From positions 17,004,401 through 17,068,400 of the forward strand of contig OY755175.1 in NCBI GenBank assembly GCA_963576735.1: a stretch of 64,000 nucleotides of DNA. Direction: 5' to 3'. A program made the translations under genes and the position numbers. The notes beneath the pieces are model-generated. The model was given only the letters and a program-made list of their open reading frames with translations, was not told the DNA's origin and made no database searches. The stretch comes from Bedellia somnulentella. Lineage: Eukaryota > Arthropoda > Insecta > Lepidoptera > Bedelliidae. Positions 20,015 to 30,900 of this stretch are shown piece by piece. How positions within the stretch are numbered: the first letter of the stretch is position 1; each line of letters begins with the position of its first letter.

Positions 20015-20855
20015 TTTTAAATAATTTTATATAATGACGCTTGTTTTGAGATAACTATAATAGTTAGAGACATGCTGTCGGGGCATTTTTTTTAGATAAT
20101 GATGTGTTCTATAAAATTGTAGTACATAATTTTATTCTATTTTCAATAGTTTTCGCAGCGCACGCGATGTAAATATTTTTTTTGGTATTTCTTTAACACA
20201 TTGGGTTACATTTTTGAAGTTTACGTAAGGATCCCTAATTTTTTTGAAAATGAAATATAGCCTATGTCACTCGGGAATAGTGTGGCATTAAAACAGTGAA
20301 AGAATTTTTCAAATCCGTCCAGTAGTTTTGGAGCCTATTCAATTCAAACAAACAAACAAACAAACAAACAAAAAATCAAACCTTTCCTCTTTATAATTAT
20401 ATTAAGAATATCCTTTGTGAGGGCCCAGGTCTGACATCCATAAAGCAAGGTAGGTGTTACTATGGTCTCAAATGCTTTCCTCTTGAGGCGGATAGGTATC
20501 TTTGATTTAAATACCTCCTTCAATGACCACTACTTTTTCCAGGCGAGTTTAACCCTGCGTTCTACCTCGCCTCTTGTCGGATCGCGAAAGCAGATACATT
20601 GTCCCAAATATATATAATTGTCGACATATGCTATTTCTTTTGATTGGATAGTTATTTGTACCTTCTCTCCATTCGTCATGAGACAGGTTTTATCTGAGTT
20701 CATAGTAAGGCCGCATTTCATGCTTTCACTGTTTAGTGTATTCAGCATGTACATTAGTTCGGAGTGGCTTTCGCTTACCAGGACAATGTCATCGGCGAAC
20801 CTGAGGTGGCTCAGGTATTCCCCATCTATCTTCATACTTAGTTTTAAAAAAACTA

Positions 20856-21345
20856 CAATACACATGTTATTTCAAGTGAAAGTTGATGACAAATATACAA
20901 AAAAAAAACAAAGATAAAGCTAGCTATAAATGGCGCATTTGTCGTTCAATTCTGATTCAGATTGGGCAAATTGATGCACTCACATACACGTTTAACGGTC
21001 AAATCGAAGTCTATCTTTTGATTAAAGTTTATTTATCTGGATTTTATCATTGAAAAGGAAAAACCTGTACTACATAAACTGTAGAATATAGTTTGTAACA
21101 AAAATAGTTTCTTTTGCAGTTATTAATTTTCTATTTGTTTTAGAATCATGTTTTGCAGTCATTTGGTTTAATCAACCTGATAATTAAGTGGCTACCCGCT
21201 TAACTAAACGCCGACTAAAATTTAAGGACTAAAACTCATTCACTTATGATTAGTTTTATGTGTGGTAATTGGGGCGCCTATGGGGTTCTTCTACTTTTAT
21301 ATCATTTCTACTTTGAACAGTGACTAACTTCCTACCTATTTAAAT
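20856..21345. other. non-coding stretch
   Basis: Nothing recognised. Confidence 0.4.
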
Positions 21346-21545
21346 CTTTTTGTTCATGAAAACCTCATGTGGGGATTATACTACACAAAACTACTAAAAC
21401 GTGTAAAAGAAATAAAGGATAGAAGAATTTCGCGCTGGCAGCCATTGACACGGTGGCTCAATTGGCAGAGCGTCGGGGCGTATACCCGAGGTCACGGGTT
21501 CGATTCCCGCCCGTGTCGAAATTTTTCTTTCCTTTATTTATTCCT
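21346..21545 (+). repeat. dispersed repeat containing a tRNA-like sequence (21447-21517)
   Basis: The tRNA-like part folds as a 7 bp acceptor stem (GACACGG/CCGTGTC), a D arm (GCTCAATTGGCAGAGC), an anticodon stem (TCGGG/CCCGA) and a T arm ending TTCGATTCCCGC. Loop GCGTATA would give anticodon GTA, but position 33 is C rather than U and the T stem has an A-C mismatch. The surrounding sequence (GTAAAAGAAATAAAGGATAG... before, CGAAATTTTTCTTTCC after) recurs at 36.3-36.6 kb. It is therefore more likely a repeat with a tRNA-like core than a functional tRNA-Tyr gene. Confidence 0.6.
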
Positions 21546-24500
21546 ACCTATTACTACTAATATGATAAATGTCTTTTACTTAACTTACCTACATGTTTAT
21601 GTGTTCGGTTATACTAATTTCGAATCAAAACTAATAATTCATGGTTAGGATTGTAGATATCTATTCAAACGCAAAGCGGAGCAGGATAACCCAATTTCAA
21701 ATAAGAAAAGTTATTAATTTCTGAATAAAACAACGATGCTTAGAGCGGCGGCTAGAGGCCTTATTAGATTGCTGAAAAAGTGAAGCTGAAAGAAGAAAGA
21801 CAAGCTTTCTGAGAAGTATGACTTTCTGAGGTTTTATAACATTAGATATTGCAATATTCTAAACCTTAGAAGTCTTTTTCTTTAAAAACTATCTCATTTA
21901 GGTTAAGTGGCAAAAAGGATCAATAAATAAAACAATAATATACCATTTACAATATTTTTTTATTCAATATAATAATTCTTAATAAATCCAAAATATTTAC
22001 ACAATACAAAACATACAATAAAACGTTGTTCGTCGCAACGCGAACCGACAGACCAACACTGTATGTATGGTGAACTACATTCATGGCCTCTTTTTACAAA
22101 ACCGGTAAAGTTGCCTTCAACTGATTCCATTCAATTGCCATACTTTTGTGATTATTATTCTTTTACGACATTAACTACGTTAAGTCGTTTTATAATCTAT
22201 CTAAGGCAGTTATATTATATGCCTAAAGATGCTTTTGACTGTGAGTTTTATCATACGTTGAATTATAATTACTTACTTTTATGAAAGAATGGAATACCAT
22301 ACGCACTTTCTCTGACTTCAAACGAACATTATTTTCCATAAAGATTATTTTCAGTCGGGCTTAGTCTTTTAATATTATGTTTATTGTTATCATCACGAAC
22401 ACAGTATAATATACAAAGTTGCAGGTACATGATTTTCTTACAAAACTCACAATCAAAAGTGTCTTGTATATGAAATATTTTAGGCGCTGTATTATTGCTT
22501 ATCATAAAAATATAATCACAAAAATATGCGAAACTTTTATTGAAAACTATAATTGATTTAATTTCATACAGTGTATAACAAGCAAGAGCTCATTCAAAAT
22601 AAGATTTTCAGAACGTTACAATAAACAAGATAAAGTATATATTTCTTCGCAAATCAATTTAACTTAAAATCGAAAAAGACCGGAAAGGAATGGAAATAAA
22701 TCTCTTCACATCTTAAACCGTTGAAAAACTGTTATCACATTTTTTAGGAGCGGCGATGCGCTACAGTATTTCATATCGAAGCAATATTTAGTTAATTTTA
22801 AGTGTAAGTTTTCGATAGAAATCACCAATATATTTAAAATATAGAAGGACACTAAAATTATACATCTAGAAGAAATTATATTTTTAATGTGCGGACGCCG
22901 TTTTAGGATAATGGACACTGTGCCTTTTATACATAACAGTTACACTTATTTATTTATTTCTTCTTTACGTGAACCATTTTGAAATAATTGTTTTTTAGAA
23001 GCTCGAATGTATATATGTCCATAGTGGATTAAGCGAGAGCCCGGCAAACAAAGAAGTATATTTCAACTGGCAGGACACACTACATGTAATCCATTTAAGA
23101 ATTAATAATTTGTTGATAAACTCGTTATTAATATCTGAGCTGCCAATAATTTATATATTTTTTACTTTTTTGCAAAGTAACCTATCTACATACGACATAG
23201 AACCCTTTAATTTTAATTAAATGAATTATTAACTTTCACAAAAGCACATATCTTCAGACTTTTACTAAAACTACCGGATCGTAGGGAGGATTTTAGTCAA
23301 GCGAGTTTAGAAAAATATATTTTAAAGAAAACGGTGAGAAGTTTATAATAAAACTGTGTCCGCCATATTGATTCATCGTTTTGTAAAGTATCTTGATAGG
23401 AACAAAATTTACTAACAGTAAGATACTGAAATAAAAAATATATTGAATGTCAATAAGATACACCAATTTTAGTAACCGAACAGTTTAGCTCACCTATAGT
23501 AGCCATTCTCGAAATGCCTAAGCATTATACAGATGCAACGACCATGTTTGGAATGCGATGTTTAGTTCTCAATGAAAAACTAGATGGCAGCAGCTCTCAT
23601 CGTATTAAACATCTCTTAACAAATAAGCTAAACATTATATTCAAGTGATTACATTAATTTCTAATTATTTTATTATCGGTTCCGGACATTGATACAATAA
23701 ATTTGAAATTTTTATTGTATAAACTATTATTCAAGCACTTTTTAAATAGAAGTGAAATTTGACACTATTACGTATAGTATAGTCACTCAAATACAATGTA
23801 TAAAATTATTTTATAAGCGATTTATCTTAAAGGATGCTTTATGCAACAATAATTTCAAATTTATGTGAACTAACATAGCTGTGTGAGCAATGTGTTATTT
23901 ATACTTACAATTGAACGAATGAATGGGATGGGTTTATTAGTATGAATGAAAAAAGTTGCTGTAAGCTAAATGCACCTTCACCTTATTGTGTGTACGTGAT
24001 ATGATAAGAGTTGACATTTTTGCGAGGAAAATAAACTAGGGGAAAAAACGGTAATTGAATAGCTGGAGGGTATTTCAAAAATAAGGTTTGAAGTGTTCAC
24101 TGCTTTATTTATCCCACAAAAATTTCAAACTCCTGAGATGATTCTAAAATTACGAAATTGATCAAAATATTATCTGTAATCGTTATATTATATCTAATAG
24201 ACATTCTATAACAAACAGTGGAATGCCCATTGTATTTCCATAAAGATTACAGAAACCATTAAGTGTAAGTATAATTAGAATAATGATCGCTACAGTTTAA
24301 AATTTATATTATTATTATAAAGTCAAACAATCTAAATCCCGGCCAAGAACCAATTTCTATATTTCACACTTATGCATAATTTATTATTATTATTAGTATT
24401 ATACATATGAAAAACTCTTTCCAATACCACAAAAGTGGTCAGACCATTCTTTATAGGAGCTTTTTAAACTCTTTAAATGGCTCATAAGTTATAAATACCA

Positions 24501-25464
24501 TTAAATAGTCAGGATAAAATTATGTGGGGCTAGCTGAATCTATATAAACATTACCTTCAAAGATACTCAACGATTGGTTAAGCATGAAAAACATTCATAG
24601 GCGTTTCCGTGGTTTTCTCGTTAATGATGGTAATTTATATATTGTATACTCACGTCGGTAATTTTATAAACTAAGCGATCAATATTACTTAATTACAACT
24701 TAGCTAGGTATTGAAAGGCTCGCGAGTAACTTTAACTAATCTTACTATCACGCCGGTCTTATAATAAATACTTAAATACATTATTTTATTATATATATTT
24801 AAGTGTTTGCTGTAAGCCCGAGCACTAAACGATTGCAATGTGGTTCGGCTAAAACAAACTCATGTTTTAAAATTCCTTAACTTAGAATGTCGATAACATC
24901 AGTCGTCTCTTTCGCACCGGGAACCATTTTGTCGGGAAACCTCGTTTGGAACGATTTCAAGCACAATATTTTAATTATTTACATGAAAGATATCACCGTT
25001 TAAAATACATATTACAAAACTTTAGTAGCAATGAGAAAGAATCGTTTGTAAAAATAATGAAATCAATGATTTGGAATGGCGACGTTTAAGTATAATTGTT
25101 CTACATCAATCGATTGGTTACGAAATGTTTGGTCTACATCGCAACTTCTACAAGCGCAACTATCAACAAAAGTTCCCGGTGCGAACGAGCCCTTAGAAAC
25201 CGAATAATATAGCTTTTTTATTACATATCGTTACAGTTATAACTAAATCTATATTAATTAGCTTTTTTATATATTTATATATATAAACCCGGCGCGCTGC
25301 GGTAACGGGTCGCCGGGGCCGTGTCGTAATTATTTATATCAGTTTAATGAGCTAACACATACCCCAACCTCTCAACACGGCTTCGCCGAACATCAGGGAC
25401 TTTTTTCTGTAATTACAATTAATAAAATTAGCATAAACATCCAAAAACTCTTAAAAGCAAAAGG
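21546..25464. other. long AT-rich intergenic stretch
   Basis: No coding sequence was recognised on either strand. It holds a weak terminal-inverted-repeat candidate (about 24908-25190, shared TTCGCACCGGGAAC) and a short GC-rich island near 25288-25325. The rest looks unique. Confidence 0.5.
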
Positions 25465-25467
25465 TAA

Positions 25468-25704
25468 GGGCCGGCGCTGACTGCCGGCATGGCATGGCAA
25501 AGGATTTCGGTACAGATATAGCATTTTTAATCTTATTACCATGAGTATAGAATTCATTTTACTTTATTTTGACACAACGATACCGACGTTCTGTCCTACC
25601 GCGGCCTCCCTCGGCATCGTTGTGTCAAAATGAATTCTATACTCATGGTAATAAGATTAAAAATGCTATATCTGTAGTGCCATGCCGGCAGTCAGCGCCG
25701 GCCC
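25468..25704. mobile_element. palindromic MITE with TAA target duplication (PIF/Harbinger-like)
   Basis: This 237 bp element has arms GGGCCGGCGCTGACTGCCGG and its inverse, and inner arms that also match (for example ATAGAATTCATTTT against AAAATGAATTCTAT). It is flanked on each side by TAA (25465-25467 and 25705-25707). A three-base TAA duplication fits PIF/Harbinger. There is no ORF of its own. Confidence 0.78.
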
Positions 25705-25991
25705 TAATGGGCAACCCAATTCAAAGGGCCAACCGTCGTTGTTGGCTTTCTCATTTATACTGGTCAGCCTAACAAAAAGAAAGCTTAATAAGATGAGGGG
25801 GTTTTATAACGCTTATCAAGTGAGAAGTTTTTCCTTTTAAAATCCATTTGATAAGGTAATTTTATTTCCTCATCGAATTTAGCGGGTTATTATGTTCAGT
25901 CAAATAAATACCCCAATAAAAGCGCTCAAGAGGCAAAGGGAAGTCCCTGGTAGTTTTTTTAATGAAATTATACATATACATGAACTCAATT

Positions 25992-26243
25992 GAGCTGTGT
26001 AGTGTCGGCTTAGAATAGCACTACCCCATTTCATCCGGTGGGTGTATGTAAGAGGCGACTAACGCACTTGGGGCTTTTTAAGGGATTTTTGGGCGATGCG
26101 GTTGGAGACCCATCACCAACAACCTTTGTACTACCATCTTTTCCCCACTCAACTTCCAAAAGTGGCTGAGGAATTTGTTATTTCTCAGCTCTGGCTACCC
26201 CTTTTAGGGATTTATAACCGTGAGTATATGTATGTATGTATGT
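25992..26243 (+). repeat. SINE-A copy
   Basis: A complete copy from GAGCTGTGTAGTGTCGG to TATGTATGTATGT, flanked by the 11 bp duplication TGAACTCAATT (25981-25991 and 26244-26254). Confidence 0.92.
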
Positions 26244-26244
26244 T

Positions 26245-26590
26245 GAACTCAATTCAAACTTTCACGTCGTATACATTCGAAGAGGTGGCAGAGCTAAACA
26301 TGATGTCACCCGGTGTTCAGAGTACCCACGTATCCCTTGGACAGTGTACTCACGTGATAGGGGGCAGACCTATCGCCGTTTTGTACGAATACATTGTCAC
26401 ATCACCAAACACAACATAGCCATGTGGGTGTCCTCCCGATGTTTTCTCTCACCGCTAACAACCATAATAAATTAACCACACATATGACTCTAGAAAAGAC
26501 AAATTGGTGTAGGCACCAACCGAGGATTTGAACTCAGGCTGGTCTGTATAGACGGGTGAGTGTTCTACCCATTGGACGATCACGGTCGAT
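26245..26590 (-). repeat. SINE-B copy (tRNA-derived head)
   Basis: On the minus strand the head reads CCAATGGGTAGAACACTCACC (A-box-like) and GAGTTCAAATCC (B-box-like). It is followed by GCCTACACCAATTTGTCTTT and a body shared with the plus-strand copy at 47172-47554 (for example CCTATCACGTGAGTACACTG). Pol III promoter-like boxes indicate a tRNA-derived SINE. Confidence 0.75.
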
Positions 26591-26619
26591 TTATTTTGTA
26601 TAAGAATTTTAATGTATAT

Positions 26620-27229
26620 GTCGTGGCCATATCGTAAATTTGAACACATCATGAAATGATCGATCATTTCATGAAATGGTCGTATTTCATGAAATGTTCA
26701 ACTGTTTATTGGCCACATCGTGATGTGGTTTGGGCAGATCAATGATAAGAAATCGTTTCTCGATATGGCCAACTAAACGCGCGGCCTCTTCATGAAATGG
26801 TTAAGATTATTTGGTCATATCGTAAAATAGTTACATTAATTACCGGTAGAGGCGCTGAAAACGCTTTGTTTATGAGTGAAGGAAGATGGCGGCCGCTGAC
26901 AAAAGCGTTATTTCTCTGAGTAAAAAAGTTAATAATTCGTTATTAAGCGAGGAAGAAGGTAATAACAAAAGAGTTTTCGACGAAAAGGTTCTCGAGTACT
27001 TTGCTAATTACGAAAAAACTGAGCAATATGTTAAAAAACGGTACAGTTTGGATCGCATTTTACAGGTTACCCTATTTCTACGATCTGGCCAAGCGTGGAT
27101 GACAAAATCGTGAAACGTTGACGATTTTATGATCTGGTCAAATTAAGTTGGCCACATCATGAAATGTGACCATTTCATGAAATGATCGATCATTTCACGA
27201 TGTGTTCAAATCTACGATATGGCCACGAC
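26620..27229 (+). mobile_element. TIR element with repeated TTTCATGAAA palindromes and a small ORF
   Basis: The ends are GTCGTGGCCATATCGTA and TACGATATGGCCACGAC, and the arms match for about 70 bp. The inner part holds three perfect TTTCATGAAA palindromes (26667-26676, 26685-26694, 27173-27182) plus several half sites. Flanks are AT-repeat sequence compatible with an ATAT duplication. The middle contains a 75-codon ORF (26886-27113) with no recognised domain. The superfamily is not assigned. Confidence 0.7.
26886..27113 (+). CDS. unrecognised 75-residue ORF inside the TIR element
   Basis: It starts MAAADKSVISL and is Lys/Glu-rich, with a helical-looking middle (KRVFDEKVLEYFANYEKTEQ). It has no membrane segment or known motif. 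It may be a remnant of a longer transposon or captured gene. The ATG context (GGAAGATGG) is favourable, but expression is not shown by the sequence. Confidence 0.3.
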   Translation: MAAADKSVISLSKKVNNSLLSEEEGNNKRVFDEKVLEYFANYEKTEQYVKKRYSLDRILQVTLFLRSGQAWMTKS

Positions 27230-27231
27230 AT

Positions 27232-27483
27232 ATATACATACATACATATACTCACAGCTATAATTTCCTAAACGGGATAGCTAAAGCTTTGGAATGAGAA
27301 ATTCCTCAGCCACTTTTGGAAGTTGAGTGGGGAAAAGATGGTAATAATAAATGTTTTTGGTGATGGGTGTCCAACCACATCGGCCAAAAATCACTTGAAA
27401 AGCCCCTATACCGTTAGTCGACTCTTACGATTACACACGGGGAGAAATGCGCTAGTGTTATTCTAAACCGACACTTCAGAGCA
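27232..27483 (-). repeat. SINE-A copy
   Basis: The reverse-orientation copy begins at (CATA)n and ends CCGACACTTCAGAGCA. It is moderately diverged and lies directly beside the preceding TIR element. Confidence 0.85.
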
Positions 27484-27652
27484 ATACAATTTTAATGTGT
27501 TAGGTAAATTTAAAACAAATATAATTAACCTTATATAAGGCAAGGTATGCTCAAAAATTCATTGTATTTCACTTGTATTTGAAGGTAGGTAAGCTTGAAA
27601 TGATGGTGGTCGCTATATGCCCTCAGCCTTATAAAGGGTTAATGTGTAGGTG

Positions 27653-27893
27653 CTGTGTAGTGCCGGCTTAGAATAGCACTACCCCAATTTTTCCGGTGGG
27701 TGTACGTAAGAGGCGACTAACGGTATTGGGGCTTTTAAGGGACTTTTGGGCCATGCGGTTGGAGACCCATCACCAAAAACCTTTATTTCACCATCTTTTC
27801 CCCACGCAACTTCCAAAAGTGGCTGTGGAATTTCTAATTCCCTAGCTCTGGCTACCCCTTCATGGGATTTACAGCCGTGAGTATATGTATGTA
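27653..27893 (+). repeat. SINE-A copy just past the Rab5 stop codon
   Basis: The flanking repeat is TGTGTAGGTG at 27643-27652 and TGTGTGGGTG at 27894-27903, with one mismatch. Its 3' end lies about 20 bp beyond the Rab5 stop codon, so it occupies the start of the Rab5 3' UTR in antisense. Confidence 0.88.
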
Positions 27894-27913
27894 TGTGTGG
27901 GTGCTGACCGGTA

Positions 27914-30900
27914 TCACTTGCAGCAGGCGCCGGTCCGCGCGGGCGGCTCGTCGTTCAGTCGCCGCGCGCCGCCCGCGCCCGCGCCGCCCTCGCTCTTTGG
28001 TAGCTTGTTGGCTGCAACACACGTACACGTATCATTACTAAACGTTACGTGTAAAACTCATTTTATTTATTTAATACTAGCTAGCCCGACAGACTTCGTG
28101 TATGTCATCGAATTGTCATATTTTGCCGACCCGCTGAGGGTTTCTGTCTTGATATGAGAATAACGATGTTTTTAATAGTATCCTCACAACTTTTACCCTT
28201 TTTCTATAGCTAAGAACATTCGCCTACTCCTGAGTAACACTTTACAAACAAAACAGCAGTACCGGTTTAGCCTTTTTCCAGTTTTGCGCTTAGCAACACA
28301 TTTAACGATCCATTTTTATTATAAAGAAGATATATGTACACAAACAGCGTTATAACAAACATTTTCGTTTTGGATAAAATATAGATTCGGTTCTGTTACT
28401 ATGCCCAAAATAGTGCATACAGCATTATTGATTTTGATCGTTAATCATTTTCTTTCTTATTAAATATTATTATCAATACCAAACAATAACAAATAATTAA
28501 AAAATAAAGAATGTATCGAGTACTATTTTTAAGCGAAATGGCCTTAAGTCGCCTTTTACAACATCCGCGGCCGCGGTAGAAAATGGTTTAGCACTATTTA
28601 ACCCAATTCAGCTAATATAAATGCAAAAATATATCAATTAGTAGAACGAAGACCAACCAACACAGACCGAGAAGAGAAATTTTGATCTGTGTAAAGTCTT
28701 TGATATGGTGTCATTTTCCTTGTATTAAAGATATTAGCAATCTCTTGTATTGGCGATGTGCACCTGGCACTATTTTGAAACTACCTATCAGGCGGAACAT
28801 ACTCTACAAAAGTGTGAGATACTATTCGTGAATCTATCCTGTAACTAATAGTGTCCCGCAGGGGACCATCCTAGTACGTACTGTAAATAAATATTCGTTA
28901 TATCATATATAAAGCGAGTTCGTTTTATCTTTTTCGAGACTTAAATACATAGTTCTATCCATAAAACAGATGAGATTCGGTGAGACTGCTAACTATTGTG
29001 ACTGAGTGTAAATAAATATTGTCAAAAATAAATGTTTTAAAATTCAAATAACGTAAAATTAAGCCCTTTGCAATCAATAAATAATCTACCAAAATTTTCA
29101 AATTTATAACTAAAAGGTCAGCAAATCAACAAAGAAAGTACTATTTATAACAATGACAATTAGCTGTTTATCAGCTGTGTTGTGGCTTAGAAGAGCACCA
29201 ACCCATTTCTTCCCACGGTCGTACATAAACTACACAATAATCCAAAGCATATATCTAAGACCACGGGTCGGCAACCTTATCAAGCCTAAGGGCTCATTCT
29301 CAAATAATTTACTCCTGATGGGCGCATGGTTCGCACAAATAAAATATTACATAAGGTCAAAACAAAATATTTATAAAGACTACATTTATTTTAGACCAAA
29401 ACACTTACCGATAGCCAAGAATATATCGTTAACATTCATAGCGGTCTTGGCGCTGGTCTCCATGAAGAGCAGGCCGTTCTCGTCAGCGTAGGTCTGCGCT
29501 TCATCATGCTCCAGCATCCGTTTGTTGGCCAGGTCGGCTTTGTTCCCCACCAGCGCTATCACTATGGACGGGGAGGCTTGGCGCTGCAGTTCTTTCACCC
29601 AGTTCTTCGCGCGGCCGAATGTGTCCTGAGGGCAGATGTATTTGTTATTGGAATGTGAACCTTTGTGTTGAGAGACAAGGTTTAATGTAGCATGAAAGTG
29701 GAATGGCAGTGTCTACTACCATAAATCTAGTGTGATGTTGGAATAATGGTTTGACATATCTTGGGACTTTAAGTGTAGTGGTCAAATGGATACCATAAGA
29801 ATGTAAACTATTTTTTCTACAGGTACCAGAGTTGAGAAGAGGGGCCACTATCACCTCACCTTAAGAAAAATAAACGGTTTTAAATAACCGCCGAGCGCCT
29901 TTCAAATTGAACCACCTTGCATTGAATGATTTTTATGTCTACTTGAATAAATATAACATATTCCAAGCTCACTGCGTTCAAGTGATATGAAATGTTTCAA
30001 TAGAAAGCGACTTGGATAGTGTTAATACTATACACGTATAATTTGGATTTACGGCTACAGGAGGATATAGATAGGGTGGTCCAATGGAGCCGCGACAACA
30101 AGCTCCAGTTCAACGCATCGAAGTGCATGCAGATCTCCTTCAGCCGCGCGCGTACCCCGCGGCAGCGCCAGAACACACTGGCCGGAGGCGCCGCGCTGCA
30201 GCAGGCTACTTCCGTGCGGGATATGGGAGTGCGGATCTCATCGGATTTGTCATTTCGTGATCACATTGTGGACTTATGCAAGAGTGCGTTCAAAATTTTA
30301 GGTTTTGTACTCCGTAGGTGCCATGGTTTCACAGAAATAAGTGCTGTGAAGGCATTGTACAACGCGTTAGTGCGGAGTAAATTAGAATGCAACGCAATCA
30401 TATGGGCTCCGCATGAAACTAAATATAGTTTGATGCTGGAGAAAATACAAAACAAATTTCTTCGGTTTTTGTACTTTAAATTATATGGAGTGTATCCCGG
30501 ATATCCTTTATTATATCCGAGCTTATTTGTTGCTGGGATGGTAGGGTATACAACTCTATCGGCTAGGAGAGACCTAACCTTAGCAGTTACCCTTTTTAAA
30601 ATACTGAGGGGCTGGCTGATAAACCCGGCCATTCTAGAAAGCATAAGCCTGGTGGTGCCGAGTGAGGGCACGCGGGGGCTGCGGCGACGAGCGGGCCGGC
30701 TATTCAGCATACCGCAGGCCAGAACCAACCTGTTAGCGCAGGCGCCTATGACCAGAGCCTTAAAGGTGCTTAATAAAGTAAATGAATTAGTAGATTTGTA
30801 CAGTTGTGGTTTGGGTGAATTTACCAAGGTCACATTAAGAATTATTTGCTACAATTAGAAATGGATAAGTACAAGTACATCCAAGATAAGTTATGTTGGA

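Larger units (their letters stand above)
17732..20408 (-). mobile_element. Helitron with a RepHel helicase remnant
   Basis: The 3' end on the minus strand reads CCCGAGCGAAGCCGGGACGG, then GCTGCTAG, with a CCCG...CGGG-type hairpin just before CTAG and a T in the flank. The 5' side begins near 20408 with TATAATTATAAAGAGGAAAGG, followed by a (TTTG)n run and the motif CCAAAACTACTGGACGGATT, which I recognise from arthropod Helitrons. Insertion fits between A and T of the host LINE (GGATA^TTCTTAAT); the sequence TTCTTAAT is found at both edges. It contains a helicase fragment, a SINE-in-SINE and a second Helitron in opposite orientation. Confidence 0.75.
17345..20855 (-). pseudogene. RTE-like LINE 3' fragment, split by a Helitron
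   Basis: Two pieces belong together on the minus strand: 20855-20409 (RT end: LSHLRFADDIVLV, NSDKTCLM, YIYLGQ, DPTRGEVERRVKLAW) and 17731-17345 (NKIKVFQRAAERSM, KWRWAGHIAR, RGRPRMRWSDD, ending near WAFD). The frame runs from ...LTKDIL into NKIKVF when 17732-20408 is removed, which shows the Helitron inserted into this LINE. The RT is 5'-truncated just before the FADD motif. The GHIAR and RGRPxxRW blocks are typical of RTE/BovB-like C-termini. Confidence 0.8.

Noticed and set aside
17732..20408. The interruption of the RTE-like LINE as a TIR transposon with an 8 bp duplication (ATTAAGAA)
   Set aside because: No terminal inverted repeats are present, while the CTAG hairpin end and helicase remnant indicate a Helitron; the shared 8-mer can be explained by A^T insertion and sequence similarity at the 5' end.
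21447..21517. Functional tRNA-Tyr(GTA) gene
   Set aside because: C at position 33, a T-stem mismatch, dispersed identical flanks in two other copies, and no resemblance to the usual tRNA-Tyr with intron.
27885..28157. 90 aa plus-strand ORF with Pro/Ala-rich segment
   Set aside because: It is the complement of the Rab5 last exon plus SINE sequence.
30261..30833. 190 aa minus-strand ORF
   Set aside because: It is antisense to the LINE fragment, whose plus frame has recognisable LINE blocks.
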